Under the pieces are notes generated by a model that did not search any database, had not been told where the DNA came from, and worked only from the letters and a program-made list of their open reading frames with translations. A DNA stretch of 64,000 nucleotides from contig CP137874.1 of NCBI GenBank assembly GCA_034406715.1, forward strand, positions 496,001 to 560,000, given 5' to 3'. Source of the stretch: Rhodotorula mucilaginosa (lineage: Eukaryota; Basidiomycota; Microbotryomycetes; Sporidiobolales; Sporidiobolaceae). The position numbers and the translations under genes were made by a program. Numbering within the stretch: position 1 is the stretch's first letter; each line of letters opens with the position of its first letter. Of this stretch, positions 22,954 to 33,294 are shown piece by piece.

Positions 22954-25032
22954 ATGGTCTCGCTGACCTTGCCGCCCATGCCGGACGACGAGAACGCGTA
23001 TCTGTGGTGGGCCCTGTGGCTCCGCCGCGTCTTTGAATCGCAACCAACACCCGGCTTCCACGCCAGACTCTGCGTCCTGTGGACACTCTCGGGCTTGTGA
23101 GTGCCTTTGGAGTACAGTGCGGACACCAACATTAACCTCGCCCCGCTCCCTCTCTCAGCGGTGTGGTCGCATCAATCCTGTATCTCCTCACCCTCTTCCT
23201 CGAGTCTCGCACGCGCGAAACCAGCTTCTGGTTCTGGCGCTCCATCTACCGACCGAGCGGCCGGTACCTGGTCGGCAAGTATGTCCTTTCGCTTATTCGT
23301 TGGGAAAGATCCGTCGACTGACGCGACCTGTTTGACCCACGGAAAGTCAGCGCACCCTCTTCGCGCTGTTTAGCTTGATCAGTTGCGGCATCTTTATCGG
23401 TTATTTCCTCAGCTTCGACCGCATTTACCTGGAGGGGAAGGGCCTGAGCGAAGCCTTCGTCTGGCGGTCGATTATCTGGCGAGCTCCCGGCTACTGTCAC
23501 CCTGCCTCCGCAAAGCCTCGCTGACCCTCCTCCCGTGCGCAGGCTCCCGATCGGAATGCACCTCTGGGTGTCCTCGTGGGCAAATCTGCAGGCGACAATC
23601 ATAGCATCCCAGACGGCCGTGGGGCGTCAACTCCTGGGACCGACGCTCGCCACCACGCTCTATTTGGCCGGCATCATCCTCGGCACTCTGTCCATAACTG
23701 GACTCGCGATTGCCTGCTCAGTCTACTGGGCGAGGACTTGGAACGCGCAGAAACGTCTCGAGTATTCTCTCCTCGACTTGGCGTTTCTCCGCGCGGACGA
23801 TCTGCCAGAGGTGGCGCGACAGAGGGTGGCTCCGTTGTTGGCGGTGCTGAACTCGTGGCTTCGCCAGTTCACGATGCGAGTGATGCCGAACTTCTTCCGG
23901 GATCCGCCTCGTGCTCGAGACTGACGAGTTTGTCGTCGTCGCAGAATCCTCCAGGCCGACAATGCACTGTGCGCCGTCGGCGCCGTTCTCATCATCGCCG
24001 TCAATTTTGGAGGCTTTGCAGTCGTGCATGCTCTCCATCGACAGATCAAGTACGCGACGTCTTCCTCGTCGAGATTCCGCGCGAGGCGGCGCTCATATGT
24101 CCCTGTGTCTGCAGGTTTCACATCATCGGTGCCATCACGAGCTCGCAAAAGAATCTGAACGCTCGAGGACGGAGGCAGTCGTTGAGCATTGACGTCGGAG
24201 TCGAAGCCGAGACTCGCGAGACGGGCACTGCTGGCCGCGCTCGAGAAGCGACTGTCGAAGAACAAGGCCGGACAACCACCAACGGGCCGTCGTCGCATTC
24301 ACACTCGCACTACGCCGAAATCCCCGCGGACCTCTCTTCCGGAGCGCTGCGGCGCATTGCCCTCGACTCTTCGCCGATCAACTCGGCCGCTCGTCAGAAA
24401 GCGATGCGTTTGCTCGAGCTACGAAAAGTCGAGCGCGACGTCCTGGCGGTATGTTTACGTTTTCCGGCATTTTGCGATTCAGAGACTGAGGCTTTCTTGA
24501 GCATGCCTTTCTCTTTTTGACAGCTCCTCGTGGTGATAGTCCTCATGGCAAGTATGTGCCTCGGCATTGCGCTCTGGATCGCCGCAGCGCCGACTTCGGT
24601 CTACAGCAATTGGACGACGTGAGCTCTCACCCCTCCACGGACCGACCTTTTGCTCGCCAAGCTGAATATGGCTCCCGTGTGCGCAGGATCGAAATCGCCT
24701 ACTTCGTCGTCCCGTGGATGTACCTCTGCAGTGTGGACGCCGCGCTCACCTTCCTGCTCTTCAACTCGCTGCGCCACCTCGCGCCCGTTCGTCGGAATGC
24801 CCAGTCCGTGGTGGAGGCAAACGTTCCCCTTCCGGCTGTGCAAGCGATGGCGCAAGTACCCATCTTGTATCGCTCACAAGAGCACACGAACGGAGCAAGC
24901 CCCCACCGCACCGAGGAAGCGGACGGCGACGGGGGGAGGTCGTCATCTGAATCAGAAAGCAGCGAAGAAGAGGTGCAGACGCCGACTTCGGACGATGTAG
25001 TCATTTGCTTAGAACCGTCAGCAAAAGTTTGA
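22954..25032 (+). CDS. Orphan multi-pass membrane protein (receptor-like topology)
   Basis: I do not recognise the family. Spliced exons encode about six to seven hydrophobic segments: CVLWTLSGFGVVASILYLLT, LFALFSLISCGIFIGYFLSF, TLYLAGIILGTLSITGLAIA, LCAVGAVLIIAVNFGGFAVV, LLVVIVLMASMCLGIALWIA and IAYFVVPWMYLCSVDAALTF. A long Ser/Thr/Arg-rich cytoplasmic-type loop sits between segments 4 and 5 (QSLSIDVGVEAETRETGTAG), and the tail is acidic and Ser-rich (SSSESESSEEEVQTPTSDD). This layout resembles fungal seven-helix receptors, but no signature was found. Most introns have GT-AG ends. The one ending near 23540 fits only as GC-AG (GCGAGC donor at about 23489), giving the continuous VWRSIIWLPIGMHLW. 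The junction near 23915-23945 could not be resolved with a canonical donor. Start choice is uncertain. Confidence 0.6.
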
Positions 25033-25099
25033 TTCGCGAATTGTGTCCCCCGCGCGCGGAGATAGTACTACTACAACAACAGCAACAACAAAGACGAGA

Positions 25100-27378
25100 T
25101 CACGCCGCCGAGACGTCCATGGCCGCCGCAGCCTCCTCCTCTTGCGCCTGCGCCATCCGACGCTTGATAAACTCGCTGTGTGATTGATCGAGCATGAAAT
25201 GAGCTCGAGCCAACCACCTGACAAGCTGAGACACGTAAAGCCTTACCGAATCTGGAGGTGACCGTCGGCCGTCACGAACACCTTTCGCGCTTTGGGCAGC
25301 TCCAGCAGAAGCGCTCCGAGCTCGCGAGCATAGTTGACGACCAAGTCGTAGTCATGACCGGAAGAGAAATCATCGTACAGGTAGCCTGTTGACCGCGACG
25401 TCGAGGGTAAAATCGTCAGTGCTAAATCGTCGCGCAAAAGTAAAACTCGAAACTCGCCGTCGGTGGTCACGATCCGGCGCTGCTCGTGCTCCCACAGACG
25501 AATCTGATCCACGACCGTAGTCGGCAGCAGTTTGTCGTCGCTGCCGGCCGTGACGCGCATCTGCGGATGGGCGCGCGAAGCGAGATAGGCGACAATCTGC
25601 ACTGAATTTCGTCAGACAAACAGACGATGCCTTCTCCGGACAAGGGGATATAACCACTCGCCTGATTCGCCGTAATGCCGTTCGCGAGTCCTCGCCGCAC
25701 GCTTTCTCGCGTAATGTGACCGGTGACGAAATTGGCGAACCGAGTCTTGAGATGCGCAAAGAGGCCGAGAACTGCGATCTGAAGTGGGTTCGAGGTGTAT
25801 GCGTAGATCTTGTAGTTGGTCTCGAGCACGATAAAGCCCTTTTCTTCGTTCGTGTGCCGGGAAGAGACTAGTGGAGGAGCCGAAGAGGTCAAAGTGGTGG
25901 CGAGGCGCGTTGGATAAAAGACGGACGACTTTGGCTGGGGCGAGACAATTCCAGGTCAGCTGAAGACGCTTAAAGGTGAGATGGCGTGACCAGGTGCTCA
26001 CCTCAGGGAGATAGGCGAGTCCGTAATCCGCCAAATCTCGCAGCGTTTCGAGCTGGATGTCACTGAGGTTGTCGGTGAGGTACGCCTGCGATGCCGGGTC
26101 GTGCGTCAGGAACCGACGGTCAGGTGAATTTTCGTTATGCGGGGCTTACTTGTCCGAGCTCGAGGGAACCGAGCATGAAAAGAAACCCGATCGTTTCGAC
26201 CAGATCCTGTCACGAACGAGAAGTTGAGTACGGACGATCACTGACGCCCAGCGGGGTGACGACCTTACCTGCGACTCTTCCAAGTACACCAGCAGCAAAT
26301 CCCATAGCTGCGTGTTGACGTCCTCGAGCAAGAACTGAAACCCTTTCGAGGTGATCCGCATGTGCCGAAGGGATTGCGTCCTGCAGCGGTCGTTCCCAGG
26401 TCAACACGGAGGACTAGGCGACCCGATCAAGACAGCTTCACGTACGATGAAGCCATGAGACCGCTCCGGTTCACGAGCACGAGCACCTTCTCGCCAGGTT
26501 TGGTGGCGCCTGCGTCCGAACCGACCATGAAGTGTTGAATTGTCTGCGAGCGGCGAGATGAGCCCAGTCAGCAGCTTGCGGTAACCGTTGATTTACAGTC
26601 TCTTGAAAGCAGCCCGCGGCTTACCTCCCACTGCGTTTCCGCATAGTCGTCGAGGAATTGAACCGTCACCTCGGGATCTTGCTCTTTTGCCGCCTTTCCA
26701 AACGAGCCTTGCTGGCCTCTGTTGCGTGCAGATCGGGGATAAGCATATACGCCTCAGCCGCCAGTGGACTGCACGACTCACCCCCCGGTCAATGCCATCC
26801 GGAAACTGTTCTGGAAGACGGAATTCATCTGCAGTTCCGTCTCGTCCGTGGACGGATCGGAATGCCGGTCTAGCCGAGACGTGACGATGTGCAGTCGCTG
26901 CAGTGCGGAGAGCGTATATTTGAGATGTCTGTTCCCACGGGGAAGCTAGTCAGCGCCATTGCCAGAAGGGGGCGTGTAGGTAAACAGGCTCTGCTGACCT
27001 GCGTTCGCCCCTTTCAGCGCCTTCGCTTCGCCTCTCGCGGATCCACAGGGCAACATCTCGTATCCGCACGATCTCGTCGTACCATAGCATGTCGAGCACG
27101 ATGTGTCGAGCGCTGAGAGGGAGCAGCCTGAGACCGAGTGATGATGTCGTCAAGTGGGGCAAGTAATGCCGGCCAGTCAGCGTCTCGTTCCTGGCGACGG
27201 GCAGTGGCTGGAATGCACGAAGGCAAGCGCACCGGAAGATGGACAAGCAGCTCGCGGGCGACGCGTAGAGCCGGTTGTACATGGCGGGCGACAGGCGATC
27301 GAGGAACGTCCACAAATGCGTAGCGATGTCTCCGCTGCCGCCACCGGCTGCAGAGCCGTCGACCAGGTCCATAGCCAT
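25100..27378 (-). CDS. TFB2: TFIIH subunit Tfb2 (p52/GTF2H4)
   Basis: This is the TFIIH core subunit that anchors and stimulates the XPB helicase in transcription initiation and nucleotide-excision repair. It starts [13 protein letters not shown] at 27378. Recognisable blocks in order are [20 protein letters not shown] (across the first intron), [20 protein letters not shown], a segment with [27 protein letters not shown], the stretch after [59 protein letters not shown], and the C-terminal p8/Tfb5-binding fold with [20 protein letters not shown], then [14 protein letters not shown]. It ends in a short acidic/Ala tail at 25100. About ten small introns interrupt the gene; I did not fix every junction. 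Its 3' end lies only 67 nt from the convergent membrane-protein gene. Confidence 0.87.
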
Positions 27379-27654
27379 CAGATTAGCTCTCTCGATCGGC
27401 GTAGTCAGGCGGAAACCGGAGCGATGGCAGAGTGAAGAGAAGAAACCTTGAATTTCATCGTCTCTCTCAGACCGAGGAGTTCAGTTGGGCAAATTCTAAG
27501 AGGGCCATTGCATGGGCGAACGCGAGCTCGTTACCATCACGTACAAAAGGGGCATGGAAGGCGATAAGAACAAAAGAGAGGGCGGAAAGTCTAAGGTGAA
27601 AACTCGGAATATCACGGAAAACGAAAAGAAAGCGGATCTGGTCGAGAGGCCGCC
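27379..27654. other. Short intergenic region upstream of TFB2
   Basis: 276 nt between TFB2 start and the stop of the secreted-protein gene on the same strand. No gene. It presumably holds the TFB2 promoter. Confidence 0.4.
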
Positions 27655-28427
27655 TTAGGCGCAGAACGTGATGTGCGGGAAGAGGTGGTTGAGCTTGTGC
27701 TCGAGTCCGGGCGGGCACTTGAGCTTGCACTGCCCATAGTTGCAAATCCGCTGGCCGAGGCCGTTGTCTGCGAGGAAGAGAAGCTCAGCGCTCAGGTGGA
27801 ATGGTCGCGAATCTGGACCTTCCAAGCAAAGCGAGACTTACAGGAGTCGGGGCATACGAAGAAGGGAGCGCCGCAGTTGTCCGGGTCGGACTCGAAGTCT
27901 GCGTCGCAGGTCCAAAGTTAGTACTTTCGTGGAGAACTCCTCGAACAGTGAGCGGTACGGACCAGGCTTGTTTCCATTGCCGTTGCCGTTACCATTGCCG
28001 TTGCCGTTACCATTGCCGTTGCCGTTGCCATTACCGTGGTCATGGCCGTTGCCGTTGCCAGGGCGGTTGCCGTTGCCAGGGCGGTTCCCGTGCCCGTTGC
28101 CGTTCCCCTTGTCGTTGCCGTAGTGGTTTCCGTTGTCGCGACCAGGTCCGTGACCGGGGCCGCCGTTGTTGTTCTTGTTGTTGTTGTCGCGGGCGACCAA
28201 GTCGACGTAGTTCCGGTACTGACGCGTTTCTTGCATCTTGCGTGCCCTCGCTTCGAGCGAAGCACGCGTCGCTGTGTGGTGGTCACCTTCCGGGTGTCAG
28301 TTCTCTGTCGGCCCACAGATGGAGTGTGCGCATAGCATGGGGTGGTGGAGGGAAACTCACGAGACGCGAGGGCGACGGAGGAGAGGATCGTCAAGACGGC
28401 GACGAACAACGCAAGAACGGACCGCAT
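27655..28427 (-). CDS. Small secreted Asn-Gly-repeat, Cys-rich protein
   Basis: Four exons (28427-28361, 28271-27963, 27898-27842, 27767-27655) give 181 residues. The N-terminus MRSVLALFVAVLTILSSVAL is a clear signal peptide, with cleavage likely after ALA. Next is a basic helix, LEARARKMQETRQYRNYVD, and a low-complexity domain of about 80 residues built from Asn-Gly units with Pro, His, Asp and Arg interruptions. The C-terminal domain has five cysteines: DFESDPDNCGAPFFVCPDSY, GQRICNYGQCKLKCPPGLEH, ending HITFCA. No membrane anchor or GPI signal is visible. It may be a wall-associated or effector-like protein of basidiomycetes. I know no named family and assign no activity. All exon phases agree. 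Confidence 0.68.
27970..28135 (-). repeat. Minisatellite coding the Asn-Gly tract
   Basis: An imperfect 6/12-nt tandem repeat (plus-strand unit CCGTTG alternating with CCATTG or CCGTTA) inside exon 2 of the secreted-protein gene. It encodes about ten consecutive Asn-Gly pairs followed by more degenerate units. Synonymous changes between units suggest it is not brand new. Length variation between strains is likely. Confidence 0.8.
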
Positions 28428-29628
28428 CTTCGGAGTGACAAGCGGAGCAGGTGGCACAAGTAGAGTCCTCCGACTTGAGAGGCGGGAGGAAGAGAAGCAA
28501 AGCAACACTCTGCAGCCGTCGCTGCAGCAGGTAGCGCACGTTCTGAAGCTAAGCTCAACCTCCGCAACATGTTCGTAGCGCACCCCGGAGGTGCGCGATA
28601 ATTCAGCAGCTCCACCGTCGAGCTAGCCGCACGCGGAAGGTACAACGCAAGCTCTCGTCACTAGTAGACGTGTCCTCGCAGCACAGTACGATCGGGGCGC
28701 GAAGTTGTGGAAGAAAGCTCGCCGGGGTCCCCAGCTCCGAGCGAAGGGAGAAGAAAGCCTGGTCGGTGCCGAACAAAGTCGCTCTTTAGGTGCTAAATGC
28801 GCGCTTGTACGCACATGCGCGTGCGGCACGATCATTTTTGGAGAGTCTGAAAGGAGTTTAGCGGGTCGACCCGACAATTGCGCGGAGACCGAGAACTTGC
28901 TCGTTCCGGCAAGCGTACTGCGGGCGGCCGGTTCAAGGTGAGCAGTGCAGCGAGAGTCTGCTGCAGCTCTGCAGCATGTTGACCGAGAGTACTTGCGATG
29001 CAGTACATACGTACTCTTGAACGATTTCATGCGAGACCGCGATTTCGCACATCCCGTCCCGCTCAGGACGTAAACGCTTGAAGCGCCGCATGGTCGGAGG
29101 AGCTGCGGTCGTAGCCCCTGCAGCGCCAAGCGAGGAGACGGCACAGTGCGAGCGTTCCTGAGTTGATGTGCGAGTGCACGTATGATGCGGTATGCGTGCG
29201 TTTTATGCATGGCGAGGCAAGAGACGAACCGTTGCGCAATTGTCTTCTTTCTCGAGGAGTAGGCTCGGCCTGTTCCGAGCGAGGCCGTCGAGTGCCACGT
29301 CAACGCGGCGGTGCGATGTACAGCGACCCAAAGCGCAAGGCAGCGAAGGGCCAGGGCGTGCAGGCCGACAAAAGACTGTCATAGAGGAGCGAAATCTTTA
29401 CTCGCGACCAGCTGAGCCTGACCCTAGCTCACTCGTTCGTCGCTGAAGCTCGATCCACCGTGGGATGTCATTTTCGAACAGCAGACAGGCCTTGTACTGT
29501 AGGTCGTCGAGACGCGGTGAAGCGAAGAGGGAGAGCGAGGAACGCTTGATGATGACAAAACTCGAGGCTCTGGCTCGAGACTGCATTCACACGATCTGAG
29601 CAGGCGTGATGGGTCAATAGAGATTGCG
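28428..29628. other. Divergent intergenic region, 1.2 kb
   Basis: Lies between the leftward secreted-protein gene and the rightward PP2C gene and should carry both promoters. A 226-codon leftward frame (28623-29303) has no homology, composition bias or splice support and is not called. Confidence 0.4.
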
Positions 29629-31518
29629 ATGTTGCCCTCTTGCTGCTCGTGCCTGTCCAGGCAGTCCGCTCTTGCTCGTCCTCCTCTCGCGAGTCGCCTC
29701 GTCGACCTCCTTCGGCCATCCCCACTCGGGTCATCGACTGCACCGCGCCACGCAGCAGCACTCTCGACGCTCTCTAGACCTTCGGACCACACTCGGAGAC
29801 TGCCGAAACCCCCTTCGCCTTTACCCGCCGTCAGTCGCGCGCAGAGGAGAGGCGTCTGCGACCAGCAGCACTTCAGGACGAGGCATGGAAACATCCGCGT
29901 CAACCTCGTGCGTACAATCTCGCGCACGGGAAGCGGTTAGGGCGGACAAGCTGACACGGTAAAGCTTCACAGGCTGCCAAGGGTGCAGTAGGAATCGCCC
30001 AGTCTCGCGGAGAACGGCCGTACGTCTCGCTGCTCCAGCTTTCCCCGCTCTCGTTCCGCCCCAGCTCCGCTCACTTCATCTGTGGATCCGCGAATCAGGT
30101 ACCAAGAAGACGCCTATTCCGTTCACTCGCTCGCGGTACCGCAGTCGGCGCTCAAGTGGAACGTCGTTGACGATCGGTTAGGGACCGGGTGGACGCCTCA
30201 GACGTTGGAAGGGTTCAAGTGCGAGGAACCGCCAGGCCAAGAAAGGAAGCGACAAGTCGCCTATTTTGGCGTCTTTGACGGGTGAGTCGTAGTCATTATG
30301 CGTGCGTTTCAGCAAAGGCGCAGCAACTCACTCCGAAACCCCCCTCGTGCAGGCATGGCGGCGATCGCGTTTCTCGATACCTGCGCGACTCGCTTGCCTC
30401 CCTGATCGAAGCTTCGCACGTCGAAGAGATACCCGCCATCATAGACGAATACCGCTCGCTCGGAGGATACCTGAAGCGGTACCGCGGCGGACCGCTGGAT
30501 CGGTTCCGCAAGGAGAGCCCCGAATACTCGGACTGGAAGGGGATGGCGCTCGACGATCTGGCCGTCCTCGCTTTTCTCAAGGTGAGTTCGTCTCCAAACT
30601 GGTCCGGTACCGAGCGCGCCTGCGGCTTACTTCTTTAACGAGCGTGTGCCGCAGGCCGATTGCCACGTCTGCGCCGACGCCGAGATGAAGAAGAAGGGCG
30701 GCGGCTCGACCGCGACAATCGCGCTCCTGCACTCGCTCGACCTCCCCTACTCCCATCCCTACTACGCCTCCTCCCTCCTCTCCCTCACCGTCGCCCACCT
30801 CGGCGACACCTCGTGCCTCCTCGCGTCGACCCAATCCGGTCGCGCGCGCCGCCTCACCGAATCGCACCACGCCGATTCTCGCACGGAGAGTGAACGGTTG
30901 AGGACGAGCGGGACGGGAATCATTACCGATAGTTTTGGAGAGTCGAGGTGGGGTGGCGTGGTGGCTAATACGAGGGCGGTCGGCGATGTCGAGTTCAAGC
31001 CGGTCGGGGTGATTGCTGAACCCGACATCACGAAAAAGGTGTTCAAAGGTGCGCGAAGACACTGTTTTCAACTACATGTCAAACCCAGCCGACATCTTCG
31101 GAAGCGACTGACTTCAGGCGAATACCTTCCGCACAGGCGACGAGTTCTCGCACCTGATCCTGCTCTCGGACGGCATCACCGATTCCCTCTCGGACCAAGA
31201 GATTGTCGACTTGACCCGCGGGATCCGCGACCCGACCCAAGCCGCGAAAAAGATTGTCTCGTTCGCCGAGGACGTCGGCGCGTACGTCGTCTCTCTCCCG
31301 CTGTCCCTCTTACGTTTATTTCGGCTCTCGGAGGAAATGCTGACTCCCTTGCCGCGTTTATGTCGGACGCCCTGACGTACAGCGAAGACAACCTGACTTG
31401 CCTCGTCGTCCCCTTACCCGGTTTTGGCCGCATGGGCGGGATCGACACCACCGCGAGTCGGCGAGAGTACCGCTTGCGGCAGATGACGGGCGCGAGCAGT
31501 CGGCAGAAGCGCATGTAG
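29629..31518 (+). CDS. PP2C-family protein phosphatase, probably mitochondrial (Ptc6-like)
   Basis: This is a metal-dependent Ser/Thr phosphatase. Exons 29629-29907, 29973-30019, 30099-30281, 30353-30581, 30655-31048 and 31137-31281 read in frame, then a last exon of about 180 nt. The first 60 residues (MLPSCCSCLSRQSALARPPL and following Ser/Arg-rich sequence) form a likely mitochondrial presequence. PP2C motifs appear in order: GIAQSRGERPYQEDAYSV, AYFGVFDGHGGDRVSRYL (metal-binding Asp and Gly), GSTATIALL, LTVAHLGDTSCLLAS, VVANTRAVGDVEFKP, FSHLILLSDGITDSLSDQE, and YSEDNLTCLVVPL (final metal Asp). Yeast Ptc6 has the same location and order. The junction after EDVG (around 31276-31337) does not fit GT-AG in frame; a GC donor (GCGCGT) would. 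Confidence 0.85.
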
Positions 31519-31976
31519 AGCGCGCTCTCTTGATCTCGCGCGGTGAGGGGAACTCGACGGCACGGGATGGAGAGGTGCGGAATATCGACAGGTCTGAGGG
31601 TTGGATGGTTGACGACAGCACGGGTGGGATAGAAAGAGAGGTCGCAGGGGGAGGAACTGGAAGGGCGCAGCCGAGACCTGAATTGTTGTAATCTTGCGAA
31701 AGAAGAAGAAAAAGTCCACGATGCCCTTTCGCCGGCTAAGGTAGCCCAATCCTCGCGCTCGCTGTCGATCGAGAAGAAGGATGTGCAAAGAGAGAGAAGA
31801 GAAGGAAGATATCCCTTCTCTCTCCCATCGAGGAGGATATTGCAAGTGATCGTACAGTATCAAGTACACAAAGCTCTCAGCGCCGCCGCCCACCAAACCT
31901 CCGAGGGGTGCGCGCGCGAGATTCCCTTCGAATCAGACCGCCAAGCACGAGAAGACTGCCGCCACCCCTGGCGAGA
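31519..31976. other. Convergent 3' intergenic region
   Basis: About 460 nt between the stops of the PP2C and eIF4E genes. No gene seen; contains both 3' UTRs. Confidence 0.45.
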
Positions 31977-32982
31977 CTAGACCGTCCACTTGGTGATCTT
32001 GGTGCCGTACTGCGAACGCAAACCCGGTGACGAGTCAGCACTGCGACCTCATCAAAAAGGTTGAGAGCAGACATGCAGCAATGTCGAGCACGCTCGCACG
32101 CACCTTTTGCTGCGAGTCCGAGTGCGAGACAAACTCGACGTCGCTCGAGACCTTGTCCCTCTCGGAAAACGTCAACCCTTTATCGAACCCGAGGACGCCG
32201 TACTTGAAGTGCCGGCCAATGTTTTCGATCCTGGCTTTGTGGGCCGGGTCCGGGCTCGAAGTTCGGGTCCAGATGTTGATGCGGTAGAAGGCTTTCCGGA
32301 CCGAGACGATGACGCCGGTGATTTCGTTCGAGAAGGTGGAGGGGAGGGGTGCGGGAGAGATGGAGGAGGAGGAGGGCCGAAAGTCGGCGGCGGAGGGAGA
32401 GGAGGGGTCGGCTTCTTCGGAATACGGCGTCTCGAAAGTTTCCCCGATCGCGGCGAGCATCTGAGTGGGTTACAAACGAGTCAGTCATTGTGCAGCGGGG
32501 AAGTGTGAAGGAGAGGGTGGACTGACGGTGTATAGCCAGTACTGGTCGATCTGTTCCGAGTACTTTCCTCTCGGGAGCTGCACGGACCACTTGCCTCCCT
32601 TTGCGTTGGCCTCGTCCTCCCACGCGGGTTTGATGCCTTGCTTGAAGAGGTAGTAGTTCGAGCCTGCGCCGAGGTTGCTGGGCGGGACAATGTTGTTGTA
32701 GAGGCCCCAGAAGTGCTCGACCGACTGGAACGAGATGACCTTTGCGAGGGCCTCCTCCCAGGATTTCGCCTTGTCCTGCTTGCTGGCCGAGTCGAACCAG
32801 AGGGTCCAGGGCGAGTAGAGCGGGTGGGTGACGGTGAAATGGGCGGGGTCCGAGAGGACCGTCACGTCGCGCTTGGTGGCGGGGTCGCCGTTGGTGGCTG
32901 CTTCGACGACGGCGGCGTGGGCAGCGGCGGCAGCATTCGGAGGCAGGTTCGAGTTGTCGGGCGGCGCAGTGTCGGTCGACAT
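31977..32982 (-). CDS. CDC33: Translation initiation factor eIF4E (cap-binding)
   Basis: This binds the mRNA m7G cap and eIF4G. Three exons (32982-32527, 32460-32104, 32009-31977) give 281 residues; the core is family-like with an N-terminal Ala/Asp extension and a Ser/Pro insertion. Conserved features are the strand HPLYSPWTLWFDSA with a cap-region Trp, SVEHFWGLYNNIVPPSNLG (binding surface for eIF4G), YYLFKQGIKPAWEDEANAKG followed by GKW (the Trp-Glu pair that reads the cap base), EITGVIVSVRKAFYRINIWT, and the short last exon YGTKITKWTV. The insertion after ETPYSEEADPSS lengthens a loop between the Leu/Ile-rich helix and the GVIVSVR strand. Splice sites are canonical and phase 0 throughout. 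It is divergent from the MTM1-like gene across 312 nt. Confidence 0.93.
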
Positions 32983-33294
32983 GGCGTTTTGATGGGACGG
33001 AGGAGGAGGAGCGTGCTTCGGATCCCACTGACGAGTTCGCGGTCGAGGGCGGGCAGAGAGTGGCGCACGTAGGCTCTCTTTAGCAGGAGCTTCGACTAGA
33101 CTCGGTCGCGTCTAGAGACGGACGCGGTTGACTGACGGACGGGCTGAAGGCGGTGCAGCTTAATTACAACTGCTTTGTAATGAAGCATTTGTAATCAATC
33201 AATAGGGACTCGATCGATTACCAAAGTTGACGTCGCCACTCGCACTCGACTCACTCGACGCAGCGCAGCTCGCCGAGCGCTGTAGACGCCAGCG
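32983..33294. other. Divergent promoter of eIF4E and MTM1-like genes
   Basis: 312 nt between the two start codons. The central part (about 33150-33230) is unusually A/T rich for this genome and contains the TTGTAAT repeats listed separately. Confidence 0.6.
33163..33195. promoter_or_regulatory. Triple TTGTAAT element (inverted plus direct copy)
   Basis: ATTACAA at 33163-33169 and TTGTAAT at 33175-33181 form a perfect inverted repeat with a 5-nt spacer. A third copy, TTGTAAT, follows at 33189-33195, 14 nt downstream of the second. It lies about 180 nt from the eIF4E start and about 100 nt from the MTM1-like start. The repeat is directly visible; a role as a factor-binding site is inference. 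Confidence 0.5.

Noticed and set aside
27970-28135. Repetitive CCGTTG tract considered as a CRISPR-like or telomeric repeat
   Set aside because: Units are 6/12 nt without spacers and lie inside a coding exon encoding Asn-Gly pairs.
28623-29303. 226-codon leftward frame in the divergent spacer
   Set aside because: Random-looking composition, no splice pattern and no family resemblance; better seen as promoter/5' UTR DNA.
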